Made by a program: the position numbers and the translations under genes. Below are positions 17,290 to 25,507 of a DNA stretch of 64,000 nucleotides, one piece after another; positions within the stretch are counted from its first letter, which is position 1, and each line of letters begins with the position of its first letter. Source of the DNA: Bacteroides sp. Marseille-P3684 (lineage in GTDB: Bacteria > Bacteroidota > Bacteroidia > Bacteroidales > Bacteroidaceae); the NCBI RefSeq assembly GCF_900291465.1, contig NZ_LT985808.1:2537184-2601183 (forward strand), given 5' to 3'. Under the pieces are notes generated by a model, which saw only the letters and a program-made list of their open reading frames with translations, was not told the DNA's origin and did no database searches.

Positions 17290-17364
17290 AAGATGCCCGC
17301 TCTGGACTGCCACGGGAAGTTTCCAACAATCTTCTTCCCCCAGCTCCGCCAGAACGGGCATCTT
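17290..17364. terminator. Long-stem hairpin between convergent genes
   Basis: AAGATGCCCGCTCTGG (17290-17305) pairs with CCAGAACGGGCATCTT (17349-17364) with one G-U type mismatch and a 43-nt loop. It is probably a shared terminator for the 16789 gene and rmuC. Confidence 0.55.
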
Positions 17365-17367
17365 CAT

Positions 17368-18609
17368 TTACTCTATCAGGTCGTTTTCCGTCTTTTCCAT
17401 CACCGTCGGAGGAATATCCTTCTTCGGTGTCAAGCCCAGTTCCTTCAGCTTATGGAAGCTCACGATGATATTTCCATTGCCACGAGCCAAGGTCCCAAAG
17501 GCCTGATCGTACTGACGGCGTGTATCATCCAGTTGCTTGCCAAGCTTCTCAAATGCCGTTACAAAACTGACAAACTTCTCGTAAAGCAAATTGCCACGCC
17601 GAATGATTTCCTCCACATTGCGTGTCTGCCTTTCGCTCTGCCACAAGTTGTAAGCCAGCTGAAGAGCCATCATCAGGTTGGACGGACTGATCAGGATAAT
17701 CCGCTTCTTATAGGCATAGTTCAGCAAATCCCGATCTTTCTCCAGCGCCGCTATGTATGCCCCCTCGTTCGGAACGAACATAAGCACATAGCCTATGGAA
17801 TCCTTCACGACCTTCGAATAGTCTTTCCCTGCCAGCTCGTTGATATGTTCACGCATCGACAGCAGATGGGCGGACAATGCCTGAGCCTGTTCGTCAGGAC
17901 TGACAGCGTTGATGTAATTCACGTAGGCCGTAAATGACACCTTAGAGTCGATAATCACACTGCGCTTCTCAGGAAAACGGACTATGACATCGGGACGCAC
18001 ATTGCGTCCATCTTCCGTGATGCAGTTCTCCTGGATGAAATATTCCTCGCCACGCCTCAGACCGGACTCCTCCAGCATCCGCTCCAGAATCATCTCGCCC
18101 CAGTCTCCCTGCACCTTTGGATTGGCCTTTAACGCCTTCGTCAGGTTTACGGCATCCTCTCCTATCCGCTCGGCTTTCTCCATCAGGTTGCGGATGGCAT
18201 GTTCGACCGACTCCTTCTGCTGCACCCCCGCAATGCGTCCTTCCACCACGGACTTGCCAAGTTGCTCGATATTCTCTTTCAACGGCGTAAGTACAGCAGT
18301 CAGCTGTTCGACGTTGGCTTGCTTGAGCGAAGCCGTCTTTGCTTCGAGCAGTTCGTTGGCCAGATTACGGAACTCCGACTTCATCACCTCCGCCTGTTGC
18401 CGCCGTTCTTCCTCTGCCTGTTTCAGTAGCCGGGCATCCTGTTCGCTCTGCACGCGCATCGCTTCAGCCACAGCCTGCAGACGTGCCTGTTCCCGCTCTG
18501 CCAGAGACAAGGCTGTCTGCAACTGACGGGACTTGGCACGTTCAATAAACAGACCGATCAAGATGCCTAAAGCCAGTCCGCACACCAATGCCAATAAAGT
18601 GACCATCAC
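17368..18609 (-). CDS. rmuC: DNA recombination protein RmuC
   Basis: RmuC limits illegitimate recombination and inversion at short inverted repeats and is a predicted nuclease. The 413-residue protein has an N-terminal membrane anchor (LLALVCGLALGILIGLFIE), a long coiled coil (about residues 25-130, rich in Q, E, A and L), and the RmuC nuclease-like domain containing GDWGEMILERMLEESGL, RPDVIVRFPEKRSVIIDSKVS (the D...DSK core) and GYVLMFVPNEGAY. Length is normal. Its start overlaps the end of the GNAT-nitrilase gene in an ATGA arrangement (18606-18609), so the two are co-translated. Confidence 0.95.
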   Translation of the reverse strand: MMVTLLALVCGLALGILIGLFIERAKSRQLQTALSLAEREQARLQAVAEAMRVQSEQDARLLKQAEEERRQQAEVMKSEFRNLANELLEAKTASLKQANVEQLTAVLTPLKENIEQLGKSVVEGRIAGVQQKESVEHAIRNLMEKAERIGEDAVNLTKALKANPKVQGDWGEMILERMLEESGLRRGEEYFIQENCITEDGRNVRPDVIVRFPEKRSVIIDSKVSFTAYVNYINAVSPDEQAQALSAHLLSMREHINELAGKDYSKVVKDSIGYVLMFVPNEGAYIAALEKDRDLLNYAYKKRIILISPSNLMMALQLAYNLWQSERQTRNVEEIIRRGNLLYEKFVSFVTAFEKLGKQLDDTRRQYDQAFGTLARGNGNIIVSFHKLKELGLTPKKDIPPTVMEKTENDLIE

Positions 18610-20141
18610 ACTTTCATCTTCACTTTGAGTTCATACAAGTCGCTACGCCGGTCACGCAGGTTGCGGACACTTCCGTAGGTATGAAGTTCACTCAAAAGGT
18701 CAAGGTCAACATCCGAGACAAGAATCATCTCCGTATTCGGAGTAGCCTCAGCACGGCGTCCGTCGGTCGGGAACGCAAAGTCGCATGGCGTAAACACGCC
18801 GGACTGGGCATACTGGATATCCATATTGTGTACACGCGGCAGATTGCCCACACTACCAGCTATTGCAACGAAGCATTCATTCTCAATGGCACGTGCCTGA
18901 GCACAGATGCGGACTCGGGAATAGCCGTTCTGCGTGTCGGTCAGGAAGGGAACAAACAGAATCTGCATGCCTTGGTCTGCCATGATACGCGACAACTCAG
19001 GAAATTCCACATCGTAACATATCAGCACGCCAATCTTGGCACAATCCGTGTCAAAGGTCTTCACCATTTTTCCACCGCTCAAGCCCCAACTCTTAATCTC
19101 GTCCGGAGTCACGTGAACCTTTTCATACATCTCATAACTACCATCCCGCCGGCACAGAAAACCAACATTGTAAAGCGAGCCGTCTTCCTTAATATAAGGC
19201 ATACTGCCGGTAATGATATTGATATTATAGCTGATTGCCAGATTAATAAAGCGTTCCCGCACTTCCTCGGTATACTTGGCAAGCGCACGGATGGACTGCG
19301 CCTCCCCCATGTGGTTGTATTTCGCCATGAGAGGAGCGTTGAAATATTCCGGGAAAAGGACGAAATCGCTCTTGTAGTCCGAGACGGCATCCACGAAGAA
19401 TTCAACCTGTTCAAAGACATCATCCAATGTATTATAGGAACGCATCTGCCACTGCACCAGTCCAATACGGACAGTTGTCTTCTTGTCTACATAGTCCTGC
19501 GTAGGCGGCTGGTAATAAATGTTGTCCCATTGCAACAAGGTCGCGCAATGTTTTGACTCTTCATCGTTGGGCAGATAGTTCTTCATGACCCGACGTACAT
19601 GGAAGTCATTGGAAAGCTGGAAGGTCAGCACCGGATCATAAATTTCACGTGAACGTACTTTCTCTATGTACTCTTTCGGACGCATGTGGTCAGCATACTT
19701 ATGATAGTTAGGTATGCGTCCGCCAAACATGATAGCCTTCAGATTCAGCTTCTCACAAAGCTCCTTCCGGTACTCATACATACGGCGCGCCAAGCGCAAT
19801 CCCCGATAATCCGGATGGATGAAGACCTCAATACCATAAAGGATGTTCCCTTTCGGATTGTGTGTATTAAAGGTCTCATTGCCGGTCACCTTGGCATACG
19901 TATGATCTCCTTTCACCATGTCATAATCAACGATGATTGACAGTGCACAGCCCACAATCTTGTCATCAACCACTGTCACTACCTGCCCTTCAGGAAAGAT
20001 TGTGATGAGTTTCTTGATTTGCTCCCGTGTCCAAAACACATCCTTATCGGCATAGACACGCGTAAACGATTGTGCCAACTGGGCATAATCTTCCATTTGG
20101 AGGTTACGTACCTCCACCTTATTTATATGTAGTGTTTCCAT
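18606..20141 (-). CDS. GNAT acetyltransferase fused to nitrilase-family amidohydrolase
   Basis: This 511-residue fusion has a GNAT domain at residues about 8-200 (core with HPDYRGLRLARRMYEYR, the acetyl-CoA-binding R-x2-x-G/A-like segment). A carbon-nitrogen hydrolase domain follows at about 225-500. The nitrilase triad is visible: Glu in FVLFPEYFN, Lys in YEKVHVTPDE and Cys in GVLICYDVEFPE. The pairing is found in other bacteria as a bifunctional protein of unknown substrate; removal of an amide and acetylation of the same metabolite is a reasonable guess. It is cytoplasmic. It overlaps rmuC by 4 nt, but no functional link between the two is evident. Confidence 0.9.
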   Translation of the reverse strand: METLHINKVEVRNLQMEDYAQLAQSFTRVYADKDVFWTREQIKKLITIFPEGQVVTVVDDKIVGCALSIIVDYDMVKGDHTYAKVTGNETFNTHNPKGNILYGIEVFIHPDYRGLRLARRMYEYRKELCEKLNLKAIMFGGRIPNYHKYADHMRPKEYIEKVRSREIYDPVLTFQLSNDFHVRRVMKNYLPNDEESKHCATLLQWDNIYYQPPTQDYVDKKTTVRIGLVQWQMRSYNTLDDVFEQVEFFVDAVSDYKSDFVLFPEYFNAPLMAKYNHMGEAQSIRALAKYTEEVRERFINLAISYNINIITGSMPYIKEDGSLYNVGFLCRRDGSYEMYEKVHVTPDEIKSWGLSGGKMVKTFDTDCAKIGVLICYDVEFPELSRIMADQGMQILFVPFLTDTQNGYSRVRICAQARAIENECFVAIAGSVGNLPRVHNMDIQYAQSGVFTPCDFAFPTDGRRAEATPNTEMILVSDVDLDLLSELHTYGSVRNLRDRRSDLYELKVKMKV

Positions 20142-20211
20142 CTTGTGTTTGTTTATGCAAATTATCTAAATAGAGTCCGACCTACTTATACCCGGTCACT
20201 CAAAGTCCCCC

Positions 20212-21384
20212 TTAAAGAGCCTGTTCATAAATTTCCCGGGTCTCTTTACGTCCCAAGCGTACGTAACATCCGACCTGCTCCCCTTTATTGGCATGCAGGT
20301 GCTCCACCAACAACTCAATATCCGGATGTTCTACACCCAACTGGGCGAAATTGACAGGCATGCCAATGGAAGTAAAGAAAGACTTCAAACGTGCCACACC
20401 TTCCAAAGCCATCGCCTTCAGGTCTTCAGAAACCGGGACATCCCAGACACGAGCCGCATACTGAGCGACTTTCTCGACATGATGCGAAGCCATCCAAGTA
20501 AGCCAGGCCGGGAATATCACAGCCAATCCTGCTCCGTGAGTGACATTATATAAAGCGCTGATCTCGTGTTCCATGAAATGAGAAGCCCAGTCCTCTTCAT
20601 TGCCCACACCACAGGTTCCATTGTGTGCAATCATGCCACTCCACATGATATTGGCACGTGCTCCATAATCCTTTGGATCAGCCATGACACGAGGTGCTTC
20701 GGTAATAATGGCTTTCAGAGTACCTTCACACAAGCGGTCCGCAATCTCGGTATCAGCAGTATTTGTGAAATAACGTTCCATGATGTGTGCCATCATGTCT
20801 ACAATACCTGCTGCCGTCTGATAGGGCGGAAGCGTGAATGTCAGTTCAGGATTCATGATAGAAAAGCGAGGACGCAACAGTTCGGGAGCACGCAGACTCA
20901 TCTTCTGCAGGGTGCTGACTTTGGTTATGACAGAGTTGCCCGAGCCTTCGCTACCGGCTGCCGGGATTGTCAACACGACCGCTACCTTTAAGGCGGAGCT
21001 TACAGTAGCCTTCTGAATGTAGAAATCCCAGAAATCACCTTCATAAGGCACTCCGGCAGCAATTGCTTTCGCCGTATCAATGACAGAGCCGCCACCTACA
21101 GCGAGCACGAAGTCCACGCCTTCACGACGGCAAAGGTCTATACCCTCATAAACCTTGGTATCAATAGGGTTGGGTTGCACTCCGCCCAGTTCGAGACAGG
21201 GTATCCCTGTTTGCGCCAATGTCTGCTTCACGCGTTCCAAAAGTCCGCTACGCACGACTGAGCCGCCTCCATATACAATGAGTACTTTGGAAGCACCGTA
21301 TTTACGCACCAGTTCACCAGTCTGCATCTCTGTACCCTTCCCGAAGACAAATTCGGTAGGGCTATAAAATGTAAAATTGTTCAT
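20212..21384 (-). CDS. Iron-containing alcohol dehydrogenase (butanol dehydrogenase / YqhD-like)
   Basis: This 390-residue type III alcohol dehydrogenase has an NAD(P) segment GGGSVIDTAKAIAAG and metal ligands in the AGIVDMMAHIMERYF and HGAGLAVIFPAW regions (Asp and three His typical of the family). N-terminal NNFTFYSPTEFVFGKGTE is characteristic of the BdhA/YqhD branch, which reduces short and medium aldehydes using NADPH. It is probably an aldehyde-detoxifying or fermentative enzyme in the cytoplasm. It is downstream of spt, but a strong hairpin at 21473-21516 separates them, so it is likely transcribed alone. No clear promoter was found. Confidence 0.93.
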   Translation of the reverse strand: MNNFTFYSPTEFVFGKGTEMQTGELVRKYGASKVLIVYGGGSVVRSGLLERVKQTLAQTGIPCLELGGVQPNPIDTKVYEGIDLCRREGVDFVLAVGGGSVIDTAKAIAAGVPYEGDFWDFYIQKATVSSALKVAVVLTIPAAGSEGSGNSVITKVSTLQKMSLRAPELLRPRFSIMNPELTFTLPPYQTAAGIVDMMAHIMERYFTNTADTEIADRLCEGTLKAIITEAPRVMADPKDYGARANIMWSGMIAHNGTCGVGNEEDWASHFMEHEISALYNVTHGAGLAVIFPAWLTWMASHHVEKVAQYAARVWDVPVSEDLKAMALEGVARLKSFFTSIGMPVNFAQLGVEHPDIELLVEHLHANKGEQVGCYVRLGRKETREIYEQAL

Positions 21385-21472
21385 ACTGTACTATGTTTTC
21401 TAATTCTTATTACTTCATTTCAAGTATCTCCCCCCAGCATCTTATCTAACATCCAGGGCCTAGAAAATCGTA

Positions 21473-21516
21473 ACGCGGATGACTCGGACCGTTTTACAGT
21501 TCCGCATCATCCGCGT
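21473..21516 (-). terminator. Terminator after spt
   Basis: ACGCGGATGA (21473-21482) and TCATCCGCGT (21507-21516) form a 10-bp stem. Part of the loop can pair internally (CGGAC with GTTCCG). It lies between spt and the iron alcohol dehydrogenase; the minus strand continues with TACGATTTTC. Confidence 0.55.
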
Positions 21517-21560
21517 CTTTATTTTACTTGAGAGCTACGCCGAATAGAGGCAGAGCTTCG

Positions 21561-22760
21561 TTACTTTTCAGGATTCAAAGGTATATCGAGTGCCTTGAAG
21601 CATTTTACCAGCTTCTCAATAGCAATGTCCACCTGCTCCTTTGTATGGGTAGCCATCAGAGAGAAACGAATCAATGTGTCATTGGGCGAGCAAGCCGGTG
21701 GAACTACCGGATTGACAAATACTCCTTCTTCAAACAGCATCGTAGTCACTTGGAAGGTCTTATCCATATCACGTACATAAAGCGGAATAATAGGAGTCGA
21801 CGTATTGCCTATTTCGAAGCCAAGCTGACGGAAGCTTGTCAGCGCATAGTTCGTTACATCCCATAAATGTTGGATGCGTTCGGGCTCAGTCTTCATGATG
21901 TGAAGAGCTGCCCGGGCAGCAGCAGTCGCTGCAGGCGTATTACTTGCGCTGAAAATATACGAACGAGAATTGTGACGGAGGTAGTTGATGACCGAAGCAT
22001 CGGAAGCGATGAAACCACCGATTGCAGCAAGCGATTTGCTGAAGGTACCCATAATGAGATCCACATCATCGGTTACTCCAAAGTGGTCACAAGTTCCCCG
22101 ACCTTGACGTCCCAGTACACCCAGTCCGTGTGCTTCGTCGACCATAATGCTTGCATTGTATTTCTTCTTCAGACGTACGATCTCAGGCAGATTTGCCATA
22201 TCACCTTCCATGCTGAACACGCCATCTACTACAATCAACTTAACGGAGTCCGGATTACATTTCTGCAATTCACGTTCCAAGTCCTCCATATCATTGTGCT
22301 TAAATTTTGCAGCTGTAGAAAATGACAGACGTCGTCCCTCCACGATAGAGGCGTGGTCAAGTTCATCACACAAGATGTAGTCATTACGTCCGGTCACGCA
22401 TGACACGACTCCCAAGTTTACCTGGAAACCCGTTGAATAGATAATAGCCTCTTCCTTACCGACAAACTCAGCCAATTCCTTTTCCAAAGCCAAGTGGAGA
22501 TCCAATGTACCATTGAGGAAACGTGAGCCGGCACAGCCTGTACCATATTTTCGTGTCGCTTCGACAGCCGCCTCAATAACCTTTGGATGGTTTGTCAACC
22601 CCAGATAAGAGTTTGAACCAAACATCAAGACTTTGTGACCGCTCATCATCACCTCCGTGTTCTGCCCACTTTCAATACACCTAAAGTAAGGATATACGCC
22701 CTTTGCCATAATTTGCTGCGGCAGGTCATATTTCGCTAATTTGTCTTGTAATAATCCCAT
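21561..22760 (-). CDS. spt: Serine palmitoyltransferase (alpha-oxoamine synthase family)
   Basis: SPT condenses serine with a fatty acyl-CoA in a PLP-dependent reaction, the first step of sphingolipid synthesis, a hallmark of Bacteroides and relatives. The 399-residue protein shows the alpha-oxoamine synthase signatures GSNSYLGLTNHPKV, DELDHASIVEG, VDEAHGLGVLG (PLP Asp and His) and GTFSKSLAAIGGFIA, where the lysine forms the Schiff base. KBL (2-amino-3-ketobutyrate CoA ligase) and BioF are the close relatives; the overall sequence and the adjacent lipid kinase favour SPT. It is divergently arranged with the DAGK-type kinase over a 325-bp region. Confidence 0.88.
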   Translation of the reverse strand: MGLLQDKLAKYDLPQQIMAKGVYPYFRCIESGQNTEVMMSGHKVLMFGSNSYLGLTNHPKVIEAAVEATRKYGTGCAGSRFLNGTLDLHLALEKELAEFVGKEEAIIYSTGFQVNLGVVSCVTGRNDYILCDELDHASIVEGRRLSFSTAAKFKHNDMEDLERELQKCNPDSVKLIVVDGVFSMEGDMANLPEIVRLKKKYNASIMVDEAHGLGVLGRQGRGTCDHFGVTDDVDLIMGTFSKSLAAIGGFIASDASVINYLRHNSRSYIFSASNTPAATAAARAALHIMKTEPERIQHLWDVTNYALTSFRQLGFEIGNTSTPIIPLYVRDMDKTFQVTTMLFEEGVFVNPVVPPACSPNDTLIRFSLMATHTKEQVDIAIEKLVKCFKALDIPLNPEK

Positions 22761-22863
22761 ATTCTTTTTTACCTGTAAGCCTCGTGCTTACGTTGTTCTG
22801 TTTTTCTTAAATATTCCGATTCGTTTTTTAAGAAATTCTGCTTATAGTCTTAAAAACAGGGGG

Positions 22864-22871
22864 CAAAGATA
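22864..22871 (-). promoter_or_regulatory. -7 element upstream of spt
   Basis: TATCTTTG on the minus strand, about 104 bp before the spt ATG. No -33 match is seen at 19-21 bp. The rest of the 325-bp divergent region (22761-23085) is AT-rich and holds no gene. Confidence 0.4.
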
Positions 22872-23004
22872 AGAAAAATATAAATCCGTGGAAGTCCTTC
22901 ATCGGTTTTTTTCCAAAAAGTTATCGTTTTTACAAGAGTGAGGTATCTTGTCAAGATAAACTGACACTCCAATGTAACAATGCAACCTTTTCAGGACAAA
23001 CGTC

Positions 23005-23036
23005 CTTGCCTGCTATTGCTTTTTTACATACCTTTG
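23005..23036 (+). promoter_or_regulatory. Bacteroides-type promoter of the lipid kinase gene
   Basis: CTTG (23005-23008), exactly 20 bp, then TACCTTTG (23029-23036); the ATG is at 23086. Confidence 0.65.
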
Positions 23037-23085
23037 TCACTCAATTCGTCAAAACATAGGAAACATAGAATCAAGGGATAACATC

Positions 23086-24123
23086 ATGGAGAAACAGAGA
23101 ATAACATTCATCGTCAATCCTATATCCGGGACTCAAAGCAAGAAGTCTATCCTGGAGATGATTGACAAATATGTGGACCGCAATAAATATGATTTTGAGG
23201 TTACTCCCACTCAGTTTGCCGGACATGCCATTGAATTGGCATCCATTGCAGCCGCCGAAGGAGCTTTCATGGTCGTTGCCATCGGAGGCGATGGCACCAT
23301 CAATGAGATTGGCCGTTCCCTGGTCCATACAAAAACAGCTTTGGGTATCATACCCTGTGGTTCCGGAAACGGATTGGCACGACATTTGCAAATTCCCATG
23401 GATCCCAAACGGGCAATTGATATCATCAACATGGGTGTAACCAGTTGTGTGGACTATGGAAAAATCAATGATATCCCTTTTTTCTGTACTTGCGGAGTGG
23501 GCTTTGATGCTTTCGTCAGCATGAAGTTTGCCAAATCCGGTAGAAGAGGCATGCTTACCTATTTGGAAAACATGCTTCACGAAAGTCTTACCTACAAACC
23601 GGAAACGTATGATATCGAACTAAGCAATGAGGCTGAAATCAAACATCTGAAAGCTTATCTTATCGCCTGTGCCAATGCATCCCAATACGGGAACAATGCT
23701 TATATTGCTCCACAAGCTTCCCTACACGACGGACTGCTTGATGTGACTATCTTGGAACCATTTACCGTCCTTGATGTACCAGCCCTTTCCTTCCAATTGT
23801 TCAATCGCACTATTGATCAGAATAGCCGTATTAAAACATACCGATGCAAGCAACTCCATATCCACCGTGCGAAAGAAGGGGTTATTCACTTTGATGGCGA
23901 CCCCATCATGGCTGGTCGTGACATCACAGTGGAAGTAATTCCCAAGTCTCTGAACCTGGTGATTAACCCCAACAAACGTCGTCGCAGACGCCCCGAATCG
24001 CTCTTGCAAATAGTAAGCGACTACATTGTCGACGTGAATGCTATTCGAGAGAATATACAGCAACGGAATAAAAAATGGCTGGAGTTAAACCGCGACTTGC
24101 TCCGTAAATTATCCAAGCGATAA
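23086..24123 (+). CDS. Diacylglycerol / sphingoid-base kinase family protein
   Basis: This 345-residue cytoplasmic lipid kinase has the DAGK catalytic signatures near the N terminus: IVNPISGTQSKK (phosphate-binding), AIGGDGTINEIGRSL and GIIPCGSGNGLARHL. The C-terminal half contains the family's beta-sandwich region with HFDGDP. The family includes DgkB, YegS and eukaryotic sphingosine kinases. Being divergent from spt, a sphingoid-base or ceramide kinase role is attractive, but diacylglycerol recycling is equally compatible with the sequence. The C-terminal tail (residues about 300-345) is basic and helix-forming. A perfect terminator follows at 24181-24213. Confidence 0.88.
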   Translation: MEKQRITFIVNPISGTQSKKSILEMIDKYVDRNKYDFEVTPTQFAGHAIELASIAAAEGAFMVVAIGGDGTINEIGRSLVHTKTALGIIPCGSGNGLARHLQIPMDPKRAIDIINMGVTSCVDYGKINDIPFFCTCGVGFDAFVSMKFAKSGRRGMLTYLENMLHESLTYKPETYDIELSNEAEIKHLKAYLIACANASQYGNNAYIAPQASLHDGLLDVTILEPFTVLDVPALSFQLFNRTIDQNSRIKTYRCKQLHIHRAKEGVIHFDGDPIMAGRDITVEVIPKSLNLVINPNKRRRRRPESLLQIVSDYIVDVNAIRENIQQRNKKWLELNRDLLRKLSKR

Positions 24124-24180
24124 ATTCAAAAATGAAATACGAAGTATTGTTACATATTTCCTTCACAATCACTCCTATAA

Positions 24181-24213
24181 AAATAAAGGGTTGCGACATG
24201 CAACCCTTTATTT
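24181..24213. terminator. Strong bidirectional terminator
   Basis: AAATAAAGGGTTGC, loop GACAT and GCAACCCTTTATTT form a perfect 14-bp stem, with T-rich flanks on both strands. It serves the lipid kinase gene and the convergent TPR gene. Confidence 0.9.
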
Positions 24214-24233
24214 TTATTTCAGGGAACCAGCAA

Positions 24234-25487
24234 TTACATCTGCATCAATTTCTCGATTTCTTTAAATTCTTCACCCATATTCAATTTGTAGTAGATGGTA
24301 TACAAACCATTACCCCACAAATCCTTTTTGTCCGGAGCCAATTGACGTGCCTTCTCATAATAGGGTCTGGCATCTTCATAGAACTTCTTAATCTTGGCCT
24401 GCTCCTCCTGATATTTCGGATCATCAATATCAGACACCGCTTTTTCGCCGAACTCAATAGCCTGCTGGCAATAGCACAAACCTAAGTTTGAGTAAGCTTC
24501 AACATAGTCAGGCTTCAATTCGATAGCCTGCTTATAAGCAGCAATTGCCTTATCATACTCCTTCATGTTCTGGTAAAGATACCCTTTTACGTACTGATAG
24601 AAATCCGAATTACCATTCTTTGCAATCATGTCATCGGCAAATTTCACAGCCTCGGCATATTTACCAGCATTGGAACAATAGTCAATATAGTTGCCAAAGA
24701 AATAAGAGTGTGCGGGGAAACGCTGTACACCGTCCTGCAAAGTAGCTACCCATTGAGCTGTATCACCCAAAGCCTTGTAAGCACCAGCTTTGAACTCAAG
24801 AGCAAACTTACCATTTTCTTTATCGTTTGAGGCAAGGTCTGCATACTTCAATACGTTCTGGTAGCTGGCTTTAGCAGCATCCTTATTATTATTCTGATCA
24901 GCTTCCTGCGCCATCTTCGTTGCAGCCAATGCCGTATAATAAGCAATGGTAGGCATCATGCTGTCAGTAGCCGCAATATTAGCCTCCTTCAACATCGGAT
25001 ATTCAGCAGAATCAATATACATACTAAAATACTTATATGCTTCGGCATCATTTCCATTGTTAAAGTAAAGCACACCACCGTTAATCAGATTCGGACGATT
25101 CTGTTGCATCGTGGCGGCATTTGCCTTACGATATCTGATTTTTACTTTGCCTTTCTCGTTGGGGATCTGCTCCAACTCATCACACTTGTTGAAGAACTCA
25201 AACATCTTATACGTGCTGTTGTACATCTTCACAGTGTCAAAGGGCTGTTTCAAGTAAGCCTTGGTATTTTCTTCTTCGTTGATTTTTTGCTGGACGTAAC
25301 CTGCCACGTTCCACGTATTGGCATCATCTTTGGTCTCAGCGTTTTCCAAGGCTTGATTAATCAATTGCTCAGCTTCTGCAAACTTCTTTGCATCTGCCTG
25401 GCGCTTGGCTTCTTTTACTGCTTTGGTCTGCCCGAAAGCAACACATGAAGCCATCACTAATGCTACGGAAAATAATACTTTCTTCAT
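24234..25487 (-). CDS. Exported TPR-repeat protein
   Basis: The protein has 417 residues with a signal peptide (MKKVLFSVALVMASCVAFGQ). The mature part is helical and contains TPR-like pairs: AEAEQLINQALENAETKDDA near the N terminus and a canonical unit KAIAAYKQAIELKPDYVEAY with SNLGLCYCQQ near residue 330, followed by DARPYYEKARQLAPD. TPR domains mediate protein contacts; a periplasmic scaffold role is an inference. It begins 20 bp after gyrA and is therefore probably in the same transcript, although a functional connection to gyrase is not apparent. Confidence 0.88.
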   Translation of the reverse strand: MKKVLFSVALVMASCVAFGQTKAVKEAKRQADAKKFAEAEQLINQALENAETKDDANTWNVAGYVQQKINEEENTKAYLKQPFDTVKMYNSTYKMFEFFNKCDELEQIPNEKGKVKIRYRKANAATMQQNRPNLINGGVLYFNNGNDAEAYKYFSMYIDSAEYPMLKEANIAATDSMMPTIAYYTALAATKMAQEADQNNNKDAAKASYQNVLKYADLASNDKENGKFALEFKAGAYKALGDTAQWVATLQDGVQRFPAHSYFFGNYIDYCSNAGKYAEAVKFADDMIAKNGNSDFYQYVKGYLYQNMKEYDKAIAAYKQAIELKPDYVEAYSNLGLCYCQQAIEFGEKAVSDIDDPKYQEEQAKIKKFYEDARPYYEKARQLAPDKKDLWGNGLYTIYYKLNMGEEFKEIEKLMQM

Positions 25488-25507
25488 AATTGTTTGATAA
25501 TTAATAG

